Assembly (NCBI GenBank): GCA_940671915.1
Contig: CALNVZ010003426.1
Location: 7,956,748-8,020,747 of the forward strand
Length of the DNA stretch: 64,000 nucleotides
Reading direction: 5' to 3'
Source of the DNA: Paracentrotus lividus
Taxonomy: Eukaryota > Echinodermata > Echinoidea > Camarodonta > Echinidae
Shown one piece after another: positions 8,235-20,118 of the stretch. The position numbers and the translations under genes were made by a program. Numbering within the stretch: position 1 is the first letter of the stretch; every line of letters starts with the position of its first letter. A model generated the notes under the pieces. The model was not told where the DNA came from. It made no database searches and saw only the letters and a program-made list of their open reading frames with translations.

Positions 8235-9495
8235 ATCAGTGTAATTCTGTCCGAATAATAATGGAAATGATATATTCATTCTTGTCATATGTAATCTTGT
8301 TTTCATGAATAACTGTTTTGAGGGAATAGTTTAGTAGAACTGGAATGTTTTTCAATGGAAAATATTCTCTGAAGTCTATACGAATGTATGAATATTTCCT
8401 TCTTTTTTGTGTGATTGCTAATAAAAGTAGAAAATTTGTGAAACCAGAAAATGCTATTCTAATTTATCTGACAATCATATTTCTGTATAGCATCATCTCT
8501 CCATTGAAAAAGGCCAGTCAGTGTTTTAGGTTATAAAATATACTATCAGAAATATGATGAGACAAAATCAATGCTGCTTTTGTACAATAGGATATAAGTA
8601 TATACATATGGTACAATAAATATATGGCATTAGTTGTTCAGCACAAAGTCCTGAAATCATTATATATTTATTGGGATAGACTAAAGAGAAACACATAGCT
8701 CTTTTCCCCAACTTTGAGGCTTGATAATATATACCTTATTTAAAGAACATCATTGCATGGTAGAAGTATTTTCTGTAGTGCACAAAATTTTGGAAATGGC
8801 TAGAATCGGCTGACATTAGAAAAATGACTCATTATTTATTAATAGCATACAAATATGAAAGAGACTTGTAAAAAAGCAATGAATAAATAGTCTTTTGCAT
8901 GCTACCCAGTGCCACAAAATTGGAAGCGCTTAACAGACAAATTGCATTGCATAAACACTTCATGATCACTTTTGATGATAGAAACAAAATGACAAAATAT
9001 TGGAGCTTGAAAAATGTTATTGTAGGAATAGTTCTCTATGTATCTCTTGGAGAACAGAATGTACAATTGTATATTGATATCACTTTGTATATATGGTGTA
9101 ATATTTATTCCGCATCTTATGAGCCTACCTTCTTATTGAAATAGTACATGCTTTCTTCTAATGACAGGAGGCAATATAACCTTTCAAGTTTACTGAGAGC
9201 CAGAAGGGATATAAACTTTTATATTCCACATACTAAGAATGGTGCACCGGGATTGGTCAAAATTCAATCACATGATGAATTTTAGTTTTCCCATCATCAA
9301 CCATCACTCGCAGTGATAGTACTTTTTAGTTTCGCTGATCACTTCAGCGCCCCATAGAGCATGTAGAGCCATAACGCGTTATCAATTATTTTTAGGATGC
9401 GCAAAAAAAAGTGTGTTGTCACTCGGTTTTTTGTACTATCATTTTACTATCAGATGCAGCGACAGATAAATTCCTCTGTGACGTAACAATTCCTT

Positions 9496-9682
9496 TTTTT
9501 ATAAAGCAAATAATCACCTCTTGATCCAAGTGACAGGGCAAACTATCACTTCCACGGCAAGCTGGATGTACACGCTATCTCTCCTCAGCTTTGCTTCGGG
9601 GGAGATAGCTTATCCAGCTTACCTGGGAAGTGATAGTCTTCCCATCATTTGGATCAACGGTGATTATTTGCTTAATAAAGTC
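9496..9682. repeat. snapback hairpin element, about 85-bp arms
   Basis: Left arm AAGCAAATAATCACC...TTGATCCAAG...ACTATCACTTCC...AAGCTGG...GCTATCTC is answered in reverse complement by the right arm ending at 9682, with a loop near 9585-9598 (TCAGCTTTGCTTCGG). Outside it, GTGATAGTAC at about 9317 faces GTACTATCA at about 9434, so the element may extend left to about 9240. Confidence 0.7.
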
Positions 9683-9853
9683 TTACCTTCATTCCCGTCA
9701 TAGGCTCTTAATGGTTAGACATGATCAAATTCAAATACGGTTTAATTCGTAAAAGCAGTGTATCATCAGGCATTTGACAATGTGTAGACATGTTACCTAT
9801 CTGTGTGATATCTTAAAGATTGTATATTTAATATGGTATCCTTCCAAGATCTC

Positions 9854-9900
9854 TTTGAGAGCCCAAAGGGCCTTAGATACTTAATGCCCTTTTGGTTGTC
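9854..9900. repeat. dispersed short hairpin, family H65 (short copy)
   Basis: TTTGAGAGCCCAAAGGGCCTTAG is answered by CTTAATGCCCTTTTGGTTGTC. It belongs to the family listed at 32473, 38786, 39543, 47255, 47927, 48045, 52089, 57738 and 59594, but has a shorter loop. A half copy (GAGAGCCAGAAGGG) lies at about 9195-9208. Confidence 0.65.
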
Positions 9901-12424
9901 TGCGAAAAAAAATTCTCATGATCTGCAGTGAACAAGCTTTTGAGCAATATACATGTAAGTATACCAACTAAAAGAGATGATTCTTTAACGAGCATTGTAC
10001 TTCTCCCACAGTGTGTCACAAATTGAGTTTCGTCGGTTGAGCGCCTGAACGATTCAACTCATGGAGTTTGCATCTTTTCGCCTTTTAACAGACAGATTTG
10101 CATGTGTTTTTCGTGATATATTGAGTAATATGCACATTTGAGTACATTTATGATCAAGTAAGAACAAATGTTTGAACAAAATAATCATACCAAAATAAGG
10201 AGTAGAGTGTTTGTGGTCAGCAGTTTCTTTGCGAATACATATAGTCTTTTAAAAAATGTGAATATATATGGTTTGATTGAATGTTCATACAACCAAAAGT
10301 GCTACATGTCTTTATAATTTTTCTTCCATTTGCAAACACATCACTGTTCAAATGACAAAGTTATTAAGATAATTCATGATAAATGTCTAATCAATGTTTT
10401 TATATCGACCATTATGAGCCATGATCAAGATTTGTGCTCATGATTTTAATCATTTTATACAATATTTAAATTGCGATCAAATAAGTATTTGCTTTGACTG
10501 AAGTTTTTCCCACCAAAATGTATTATGTTCTCTCTTCCAAATTTATCAACATTGATTAAAAGGTAAAAACATATTAAAGTTCATTCAGTTTTGAAAAGAT
10601 TATTAACCATGAACAACGTATGTATCTCCATAAAGATTATTTAAATTGTTAACACAGTGCTTTCTTCATATATCATTCCGTCCACACCGATATGGTATCC
10701 ATTTTTAGTAGGAAATATTTTGCTTATATGATAAATGTTTACGAGATTGAAATATGATATGTTCTTTCAACAATGTATTAATTATATACCACATCTTTTA
10801 ATAGGAATATTTTACTTGTAATAGTTTACAAGATTAAAATATGACATATTCTTTCAACAAAGTATTAATTACACACCACAGAACGATACTTTCTGATGCA
10901 TTCCGTTTGAACGAGATTTTGCTGTATTTTTATTCCAGAGTGTGTTCAATTTTGTACAGATATAAAAAAGATTTATTGACTACTTTCTTCCTAAAAAGTG
11001 CTGCTTAAAATATTTCATATAATCCTTCCACAGATGTAAATAATTGCGTGGTAATGCTATTCATGCAATGGTTTTTTATGGTTTATTTGTGCAAAGTATT
11101 TTTATCTATTAATGAAATATATTTGTGTGCATAATATTACAGATTATGAAATAGCATAATGGACTTATTTAATATTCTGAACAAGGAATATTGCAGTGTG
11201 ACTGTTTGAAACACCATGTTAGCTTCTTATTGCATATTTTGTAGTTTGAACATCGGATTCGGTATGGGGATGTAGCAAATATCAAAGATACACATATATT
11301 TGATTTTTACCCTATCTCTACTGCCACAATTTGAAATGAATATATACTAATGAATTTGTGTTTGTTGTGCATAATACAACACTCTGACTGGATGAAACTT
11401 GATGGATATGTGATGAATTATTAGACCATAAAACATTTTATTGTAATGACTTCCTATACACCTACTTGCATCCAAATTGCTGTGTGACTAAAAATGTCTA
11501 TTAGTCTATTAATGTTAATGGAATTTTATGGTACATGTATATTTTGACATTTTTCAAATATTTGTAATGATCCACTTTTATTGCAGAGTCGCAACACCTA
11601 GTATCCTATTAAAATGGCATTGGATAAATCAAAGTGTACTATTATAAAACCTGTGGTTCCGTTTTCTGGTGAATGAGTTTTTCTTAATACAATTTTAACT
11701 AATTTCCTCATTTTTTTTTTTTTTTTTCTAATTAGGGACTGTGCTACTTTTAACCTATTTATTGTCTGTATATGTTGCTTTGTGTTGGTAATCAGTGAAT
11801 GCCTATTACTCTGTAAATAGTCCTAAACTGGACAGTTGAATTTTATATATATTGGTACATTCACTTGTGAATACTCTTTTGTATGTCTAAGAAAAAAGGA
11901 AAAATTTTCAGCCTTGATTTATTCTGAATCCGTCCAGATTATAAACTGAAACTACTTTGATTTACTTTTGTCTGTTTGTATACTTGAAATATAACATGGA
12001 TGCAAAAGTTTCTTAAATTGTACATAGGAAAGTTTTAATATTATCAACATGTGTAAGATAAATTTACTTTAATATTGATTTAAATTGATGTGAGTTTAAA
12101 CGACAGAATTTGTCAAAACATGGTTTTTATATGGCCCGGAGCATGAGCATTTTAGGTAAATACACATTTACCTGCATTTCATGTCCTGTAATAAATTGCC
12201 TATTATTAGTATAATTATATTCTACTAGAATTAGACTAATTTTATGAACCTTTTGCATTCATGTTCTGTGTCTATTAACTTACTACCAATGCATTTTTGT
12301 GTGTACATTGATTCATGTGCTGTAAAATAAAAATAAAAAAACCTTAACTCTATTTTATGTTGTGTATCTTTCATTCTGTATTGTATGTTAGAGATACATG
12401 ATTGTTTGCCATTCACTTAGAGTG

Positions 12425-12716
12425 CTATCTCACTTCGCGGAGACGTCTCCGCGACAGTCTAGAAAAATCGTCTCCGCCACGGATAAAAAGTGTTAGAGAC
12501 GTCTCCGAGTCGTCTCCTGAATTTTGGAGACGGATTTTTAAAAATAAATTGTCGCGGAGACGTCTCGGAGATGGATTTGGGACTACTTCAGATTTTTTTT
12601 TTTTTTTTTTCATAAATTGTCGCGGAGACGTCTCGGAGACGTCTCTAATACTATTTGTCCGTCGCGGAGACGAAATTTGTATTCTGTCGCGGAGACGTCT
12701 CTGCGAAGTTGATAAG
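12425..12716. mobile_element. GTCTCC-rich inverted-repeat element, full copy
   Basis: Terminal inverted repeats of about 33 bp: CTATCTCACTTCGCGGAGAC at the left, and the reverse complement of CTTATCAACTTCGCAGAGAC at the right. The interior alternates GTCTCCGCGAC and GTCGCGGAGAC words and AGACGTCTC palindromes, broken by a poly-T run at 12593-12610. Both strands stay open over about 100 codons only because of this simple repeat; no protein is inferred. A second, broken copy lies at 50256. Confidence 0.75.
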
Positions 12717-13433
12717 TTAATATTTGCGTCTGTTCTCAAATTAATATGAATAAGTTTCTTCGTTCAATTCTGTCAGCATAATTAATATTGGTATTTCTAT
12801 TATCAACATCATTACATACGGTAATATAACAATCCATGTATGTACACTGTTAAAAAATTTCTCATTAAAAAAAACAAAAAACAGAAAAGTTCTTGCAGCG
12901 GGGCTGCCAGAACACTTATCTTACTTAACACTTTGCAGCGAAATTACAGAAAATTGGTTTATGGGGTATGAAATTTTACAAATTCCCTGTAATAAAAGAC
13001 CTTTTTTCCTTTTTTAAAACAGAACTTTTCTGTTAAATTGCAGAAAAATTCTTGCTGCAAAGCTTTCAGAACACCTGTAATCTTACTGCATAATTATTAA
13101 CACAATTTTCAGAAGAGAAACAGAAAATTGGTCTTTGGGTATGATAATTTACAAATTTCCTGTATAAAACACCTTTTCCCCCCCCCCCTTTTTTTTTTTT
13201 AAACACCTTTTTCCTTTTTTTTTAAACAGACCTGTTTTGTAAAATTGCAGAAAATTTCCCGTAATAAAAATATACAGAATGATTCAACATTCTACAGTGT
13301 ATGTTATCATATAAGAAGAACGTTGAAACATAAATCAGGCAGGGCCTAACACAATAAAAGCATACATAAACCTGTACTTGTACTGCATTTATTTTAAAAA
13401 CATTTACCATCACTGGCCAAATATATTGCAATA
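12717..13433. other. AT-rich spacer with internal tandem similarity
   Basis: Two related blocks (about 12880-13030 and 13030-13250) share words such as ACAGAAAATTGGT and TTACAAATT.CCTGTA and end in ACCTTTTTCC. This suggests a degenerate duplication of about 150 bp. No gene is seen. Confidence 0.4.
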
Positions 13434-13540
13434 CAGTGCGTCCCAGAAAAAAAAAGTAAACCCAACTTTGAGAGCCTCTTTATAGCTTGTATGACCTTGA
13501 CATTTATTTCATTTCAGGGTAAGTCCAAGCTTTTTTGCGT

Positions 13541-13908
13541 GGTAACAAACGGGACATTCAGAGCCAAAAATAGGGCTCACGGTTTGAAAACTCTTAAATG
13601 AAAGCTCAATCCTTTGGTATATTCTTGAAGGTACTTAGAATCTTCAACAAAAACATAAAAAATAGTTGAAATAACTCAATTCATAATTTATTTATGATCA
13701 TTTATTCGTCGGTAACAAACGGGACCAGAAAAATGGTGTTCAAATTTTGAAAATATAATTCTGAATTTAAAAAGTAGATCTAAACTTGCATAGTCTTATC
13801 CTCCTAAACATGTAATAAACATTGTAAGGACATATTTTAACGTTAATACAACTTCGAGTTTTCTGGCAAGGTCAAGTTTTAAAAAATATGTCGGGTAACA
13901 CACGGGAC
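13541..13908 (+). repeat. three copies of GGTAACAAACGGGAC
   Basis: GGTAACAAACGGGAC at 13541-13555 and 13711-13725, and GGTAACACACGGGAC at 13894-13908, are spaced 170 and 183 bp apart. The sequence between them is only loosely similar. They lie just inside the left end of the mariner-type shell and may be subterminal binding sites. Confidence 0.75.
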
Positions 13909-14539
13909 AATTATTCCCTGTAATATTTTTTATTAAACAATTGGTGTAGCCAAGGCGTAGCAACATCTTTTGTTAAAAAATCTCTCTGATAAAACAAAAG
14001 AAGCATAATACAAAACACAAATGTCAAAAACACTTATTTTGTTTCATTTCTAGAGGTGGGAGGGTGAGTAATAAAAATGTGTGATTTTACATCAGCTCAG
14101 TAACTTTTGTAAGACGATTTCTGAGACCTAAATATTTGAAATCTAAAAATATGGAAAGCTATGTGCTAGGTTCGTGATATTTTCACCAGAGTTAGCCAAG
14201 AAAATATAGCAACAGAAAATACATACTTTTTTTATTGTACTCCTATGACAAACCTCTTTTTAAATGGTTGAAAATAGCATTTTTATGAATTTTATTATTT
14301 TTCATGAATACTAGTGAGCCTTGTGACGTCATATGACCGTGAAATTACTTTTTGACCTCATTTGCATTAAGTTCATTTCATACCCTTTATGGTGATATAT
14401 GACACATTATGTACACCTTTACAAACCCACTGACACACTTGACACAAAAATGGTCAAAAAGTCGAAAAAATCACCACTTTGGGAACAAATAGCGTGGACT
14501 TGCCCTTCAATAGCCCAAGTACTAAATAATCTTTTGTCC

Positions 14540-14590
14540 CATATATGTGATGCGTCACGTCGAAATGAGAGACTAGTCGCGATTTTTGAA
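14540..14590 (+). repeat. inner inverted repeat, left arm
   Basis: ATGTGATGCGTCACGTCGAA then ATGAGAGACTAGTCGCGA matches the reverse complement of 16293-16342 (TGTGATACGTCTTGTCGAAA, ATGAGAGAGAAGTCGCAGA). It could mark a second element nested in the shell. Confidence 0.6.
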
Positions 14591-16292
14591 ATCCATTTTA
14601 TTTGATATTATTGATCCCTGATTCATTGCCTTGAATTTCATATATAACCCGACTGTAAAGAGTAAATAGAAGTGGATATATTAGCCTCTGAACGCGAGGA
14701 GAATTGTGCTCTTGGAAATCAAAATCAAGAGAAAAACGTCTGCGAAGTTTGACTTCCGTTTGACTCCGATCCGCGCCAGAAAAATAAGAACATTTTGTCA
14801 TGTCACCGCTGTACTCACCGAAATGCCCTAGCAACCACTTGTTACAAAGGTGAAACGATTGACCAATGAGGAGGCTGCATTCAGGTATACAGAGAACAAT
14901 ACTCGTCCGTCACGCATGATCGAGGCAAGCGCAGCAAGCGGAAACAACGGCGATTTTGTCTAAATAACATTCAATCTTCTCAAAAAAAAAAGAAGCTGAA
15001 TTTGGTTAGTTGTTTTGTATCTTCGTCAAATAAATAAAAACGTCATGCTCTTTCTAATTGTTTAAGAAAAAGTCCGCTCTTTTAAGAAAAGTGTTTACCA
15101 ATCCTGGCGCTAAATTAGTTAGAAACAAAACTGTTTTAAAACCTTTTGGGGGGTTTTATTCCGATGTTTGCGTGCGTTCTTTGAATGTCAATCGCGTATA
15201 CTCTTACTCATAATAAAGCGAGTCATTTTTATCTGAACTCTGTTGGAAATTTTGAACATAATTATGGTCTATAGACTAAATTATTCTTGTACAGGGGCTT
15301 ATGCATTTTGTTTATATTCTTTGAATAGTATATGATAGAGATAAGCCTCCAAAAATGTTTTAATAAATATTTGCGCCTCACGAATGTATCTAGAATTTCT
15401 CTGATCACGTTTTATGAGTGGCTAGGTTAGCTTAAGACAATGAAAATAAAAATGTAAATGATTTGCTCGATCTCGTCTTTTATTGATCAAACTTGTTACC
15501 AGTAATAAGAAGATATTAATAATTTTTAGAAATGAATTATTTAAAGAGTAAATCGTATTTTGTTTCGTCGTGTTTAGTAAAACGCTACTTTCTTAAACAC
15601 GTTACTTTGTAAAATAAACTGCAGAAGACTTTAACCTAAATACTTGTATCAGAAGTATCATCACGTCACCTCTTTTGTATGCTCTATGTTTCCCTGATGG
15701 AACCAAATTTGTTTATAGGGAGGTTTTTATTTCCCATCAAGACAACAGATATCGCGGCCCCTAAAATCAAATGCTGAAATTAACATTCATTTGGATCCAG
15801 ATAGCTAAGTCAAGCAATAAGTAGCTTTTCCCCACAATAACCCCCCCCCCCTCCCCCACCCATTGTTGATTTGACATTCGTTTGCGTGCTCCGCTATCCC
15901 GGATGAACAGCTTTATTCACAGCAGGTTGTGGCATCGCACGCAAAATTTCTGAGTGCAGCTAAAGAGAGTTTAGTTCGCTATTCGCTCACAAAAACGAAA
16001 CAAAAAGCCAGTTGAAATCACACATCACATGACCGTGAACGTCCAATAAACAAAGCATGCGTTGCTAAGGGCGGAGCTAAACGGAGAGGGGAAATGAGCG
16101 TGGACGTTCGCTTGTATGTCCGGGAAAAAATTATGACCGAAAAAAACACTCGTCGAAAAACTGCTTTTTTACCACTTTCCCGTTTACATTTTCACTCATT
16201 TTTTTAACAGAGCAAAGATGAAGCATGGTAAACCCAGAAAAAAAAATTTCCTCAAAATTGAGTTTTTTATTAGTTTGTCGATTTACTCGGAT

Positions 16293-16342
16293 CTTTGATC
16301 TGCGACTTCTCTCTCATTTCGACAAGACGTATCACATATGAA
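16293..16342 (-). repeat. inner inverted repeat, right arm
   Basis: Partner of 14540-14590. Confidence 0.6.
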
Positions 16343-17103
16343 CATGATGAATGGATTCGGGAAGGCTGCCCTCAAACTGTGAACGAATTATCAGAAAGCT
16401 AGGGTTGATTCTAATTAAACTTGGTACCAGCTATTTATGACAGAGGTTTCTAGAAACTTAAGTTCTTATTCATCCATGACAGTACAGATGCAATTTTAAT
16501 ACGAGGCTCTCAAATTTGCGTTTACTTTTATTTGGGACGCACTGTAAAACCAAAATCCATGTTTGTGGGGCTTTTATAAAGTATTTTGTATGTAGTAATA
16601 TTCCATTCATGGTCAGAGTATTGTCGACCATATTCTATGAAAGAAGAGAATGGTCTTTGTATTCCTGAGAGCAGCAGATTACCAGACCCAGCCACCACAA
16701 AAATAGAAGAATAAAACCAAACAAAGAAAAATTTGAAAATAACAGTTTCAAGAAGTTATTAATTGATAATCCCCGACTCCGTTAATTTTTGCACCGTTGC
16801 TAATCAAAGGTCGCAACTACACATCATAATATCAAAAAGTGCGAAAATTATAATTTTATGATTTGGAGGCCATGAACTAAGCCGTGGTGCACGACAGGAC
16901 TCAATTGTCCTTGGAAATAACTTCATCTTCTTTTGTTATTGTTTTTGTTTTCTGTTGTTGTTGTTGTTGTTTTGTTTTGTTTTTTTTTTTTTTTCCATTA
17001 TCCATTATTTTGCCAGAGGCAGAAACGAAACCCGTTTCTCCAAATATAGATTTCGGAGAAATATGAAACACGTTTCATGATTGTATTCACCGATAATCCC
17101 CAC

Positions 17104-17134
17104 AGGTCTCCCAAAATGTCATTTTGGGAGACCT
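17104..17134. repeat. perfect 15-bp-arm palindrome
   Basis: AGGTCTCCCAAAATG, one T, then CATTTTGGGAGACCT. Directly left of the hairpin element at 17144. Confidence 0.9.
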
Positions 17135-17143
17135 TTCTCCTGG

Positions 17144-17279
17144 GGGGCATTTCATCAAAGGACTTGTCGGACGTTTTATCCGACAAACTGTTATAAGCTA
17201 CTGAAATGCTTGCATCTGATTGGCTGAGAGCAAATTTGTCGGATAAAATGTCCGACAAGTCCTTTGATGAAATGTCCCC
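17144..17279. mobile_element. 136-bp hairpin MITE, GGGGCATTTCATCAAA type
   Basis: Left arm GGGGCATTTCATCAAAGGAC then TTGTCGGACGTTTTATCCGA. The right arm is its near-exact complement, ending GATGAAATGTCCCC. Short open frames here on both strands are by-products. Confidence 0.85.
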
Positions 17280-18247
17280 TGTTGTCTCCCCTTTGTTTCA
17301 GGTAACCGGGTTTGGTCATCTTCTGCTTTCAGGAAAGAAGAGGGAAAAGTCTCTCTCTTTTTTCAGAATATACAAAAACGTTCGACAATACTCAGACCAT
17401 GAATGAAAGATTACAACTTTTTTTTTAAATACAAGAATTTAAGCTCTGTGACAATACTTCTGGCAAGTGAAGGTAAATGTATGCATAATATGACGAGGAC
17501 ATTTGTAATAATTAGCAGGAAAAGCCTGATAAAAGCTGCTTAAATAAAAAATATATATCAGTAGACGAGACCAAAATTCAAAATCGGGAAAGAAAAAAAA
17601 AATAATTAAAGAGCACAAAAAGGGAAAAGAAAGAAGATTAATTACCATTAGATCATTGAAAACAGAACATGGGAGAAATATCAAATAGCTTTGAAAAACC
17701 CAGCATGATCGGATAACATTAACATGATTAATGAACCATATCTTCAATTCCGTGGAAGGAACCACGCAATTAGGCTCTAAAACATCATCATAATGCAATC
17801 ATCAAGAACAGCGCCATCTCCGACAATGGTCTGACAATTAAAAAAAATTCTCTCTCTCCCTCCCTCTCTCTCTCTCTCTCTCTCCCTCCCTCTCTCTCTC
17901 TCCCTCCCTCCCTCCTCTCTTAACCTTTCTCTCTTTTTTAGGAAAAAAAATACCTCAGAAGGTCATATTGGGAGTAAAAGATTCTAAAGTATAAGCTGAA
18001 GATGATAAACACAAAGAAAAATGTTTTGTTAATTCATGATCTTTTATTTTTACTCTAGGCACGGTTGGAGTTTATATACATAAAAACACTTTAATATTAT
18101 TATTCTCGTATTTTTCATTTTTGTAGTTTCAATACCTATAGACATTACTTAATTCACACCATCAAACAGTATCGTCAGACATGTTGCAGTAAGTGATATC
18201 AGGAACTCTAACTTTGGTTAGTTACATTACAGAAACGGGACATTATA

Positions 18248-18278
<31 letters not shown>

Positions 18279-18752
18279 GGGGGGGGGGGAATATTTTGTC
18301 ACGAAAGATTCCGTAAAACTAGGTTCAACTAAAACAAACTCTGAAAACCATGTTATTGCTGATGAGTTGGCAATTTATCATATATAGCATTTAATAAATG
18401 GCTTGACATATTTCTATAGAAACAACACAAACATGGTTAGTTATGTTACAGTTTGTCCGATATGTGATGAAATTTTTTCGGCTTTCGGCCAACCATAAGG
18501 TCATATTTCAGCTGTAGGGGTAGGTTTGAGATGTCAATCGGCTCAAATCATGTATATTTTTCCGTTTTTTTTTTTATTATTTTTTAAAATAATTTTTGCT
18601 CGATTCGGCGCACTCCTAAGGTCAATTTGGCGCCCCTTTCAGGTCATTTTGGCGCCCTTTTGGGCACACCCGGGGCCCGGGCCCGTAAAGCCCCCCCCCC
18701 CCCCCCGAATCCGCGCATGATTGGTCCTCATTTTGTACCATTTAGGGCGCAG
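17280..18752. other. intergenic, simple sequence
   Basis: Contains a CT/CCCT microsatellite (17850-17935), poly-T followed by poly-G (18250-18290) and a poly-C run (18691-18707) beside a GC-rich block (CGCCCCTTTC, GGCGCCCTTTTGGG). No gene is seen. Confidence 0.6.
17850..17935. repeat. CT/CCCT microsatellite
   Basis: Uninterrupted pyrimidine run of CTCTCT and CCCT units. Confidence 0.9.
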
Positions 18753-19077
18753 TTTGAGAGGGTAACGGTTTGTCCATCTCTATGGCTTGTGCGAACATGT
18801 AAATTTTCTGAACCTGGATGTTCGTTTGTCCGAAAATTATGATGCAATAGTCCGAAGGTTTGTACTTACGAAAAAAGAAATAAGGTTCCTTTTTCCGAAG
18901 ATGAAATGATATCCGATGGTCTGAGAATGCATGAAATAGGGTTCGTGTTTTATTTTTGGATCCTAAAACACTATTTATTTCCGGACGAACGAGCTTTTGG
19001 ATAAACGAAAGGTATTTCATTTTCGGAGAGGAACCTTCGGAAAAACGAGCAACAGCCAAATTGTTTCCCTCTCAAAG
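18753..19077. mobile_element. MITE-like element, TTTGAGAGGGTAAC ends
   Basis: TTTGAGAGGGTAACGGTTTG at the left faces CAAATTGTTTCCCTCTCAAA at the right. The interior repeats TTCGTTTGTCCGAAAA-like words and TTCGGA / TCCGAA pairs. Confidence 0.55.
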
Positions 19078-19138
19078 TTTAGTGCGTTTAATCTATTCTG
19101 CTATTTTTTATTTTTTTATTTTTGTTTTTTTTTAACTA

Positions 19139-19590
19139 CTGTCTATGTCAAAAAAAAATGGTACAGTCGGGAAAAAAAATATTTAGGTGTCAAATATTTT
19201 CAAATAATGTGTGTAAATTGTATGAAAATAAAGCCAAAAGGTTTTCCTTGCTGATGCGCTTTGTTCTGTACAATTTGCTTCCGTAAAACAAAAGTTATGC
19301 TAATTTTTGTGCGACGAGGAACAAATCAAAATTGAGCACTTCTTGGCCATTATGCGAAACCTATATACACAAAGGCATGTGATGGCGTGCGAAAAATGGA
19401 TTTTTCTTGATTGTAGAAAACTAGTCATATTTCAAAAATTACAACACCAAATGTGATGAAAAAAAAATTGCAGGTGAAAGTCTGATCTTCCTGCTTTATG
19501 AAAATACCAAACAATAGCAGGCTCTGATTAATCTTTATACTATAAAAAAAAAATGTTTTCCACTTGTACCATTTTATTTGACACAGACTG
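19139..19590. mobile_element. TA-flanked MITE, Tc1/mariner-like
   Basis: CTGTCTATGTCAAA and AATGGTACA at the left face TGTACCATTTTA and TTTGACACAGACTG at the right, bordered by TA on both sides. Inverted repeats of about 28 bp, no open frame. Confidence 0.6.
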
Positions 19591-20118
19591 TATAGGGCAG
19601 TCTTTTGGGCGCCCCGTTTGTAGAGACCACAACAGCAGGGCATTTCCAGATCATAGGTACCAAAATTCAAATTGATTGTATCTGTTTTTCACCACTATGG
19701 TTGTTTAAGGGTATCAATCCCTATACCTTTAGGATCTGAAAATATTTTACTTAAGAATGTTCGTTTCGCTAATTATATTGTCATTTGAACATGCGTGTGT
19801 CAAAATGTTTTTTTTTTTTTTTTAATCCAGAAAATGATGGATATCGTAAAATTCTTAAGTTATATCATTAAAAGTGCCACAGAATATCTATTCAAGGTAT
19901 TGTATAAGAGAACACATTCTACAGATGAATGGAAAAAGAAAAAACTATATCTCATCAACAAAGCGCAATATGCATAATTAAATCTTGTTTTATTTTTCCA
20001 CTGACCTGTGTAACGTCCGTAACAATTTATGCATTTTTTAAAGCTACAATGAAAAATAATAGACTGATTTTCATCATACCACATAATATGAACTGCAAAC
20101 TAACCATTTATAAAAAAA

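Larger units (their letters stand above)
8235..12424. other. AT-rich intergenic stretch
   Basis: No coding exon, RNA gene or long repeat was recognised except the hairpin at 9496-9682 and a short hairpin at 9854-9900. Long AT-rich runs with TGTA and ATTTA words resemble 3' UTR sequence, so a long alternative 3' UTR of the upstream gene is possible. Confidence 0.5.
13434..16544. mobile_element. 3.1-kb Tc1/mariner-type element shell without transposase
   Basis: CAGTGCGTCCCAGAAAA at the left and TTTATTTGGGACGCACTG at the right form inverted repeats of about 44 bp that include GTAAAC and TTTGAGAGCCTC, flanked by TA on each side. TA targets and CAGTGCGTCCC-type ends are typical of Tc1/mariner elements. 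No reading frame above 80 codons remains and no DDE-type motif is visible, so it is non-autonomous or very old. A second inverted pair lies inside (14540-14590 with 16293-16342). Confidence 0.7.

Noticed and set aside
12402-12749. Overlapping 115- and 104-codon frames on opposite strands with RRRLRD-like repeats
   Set aside because: They arise from the GTCTCC/GGAGAC repeat; both strands give similar peptides because the sequence is palindromic.
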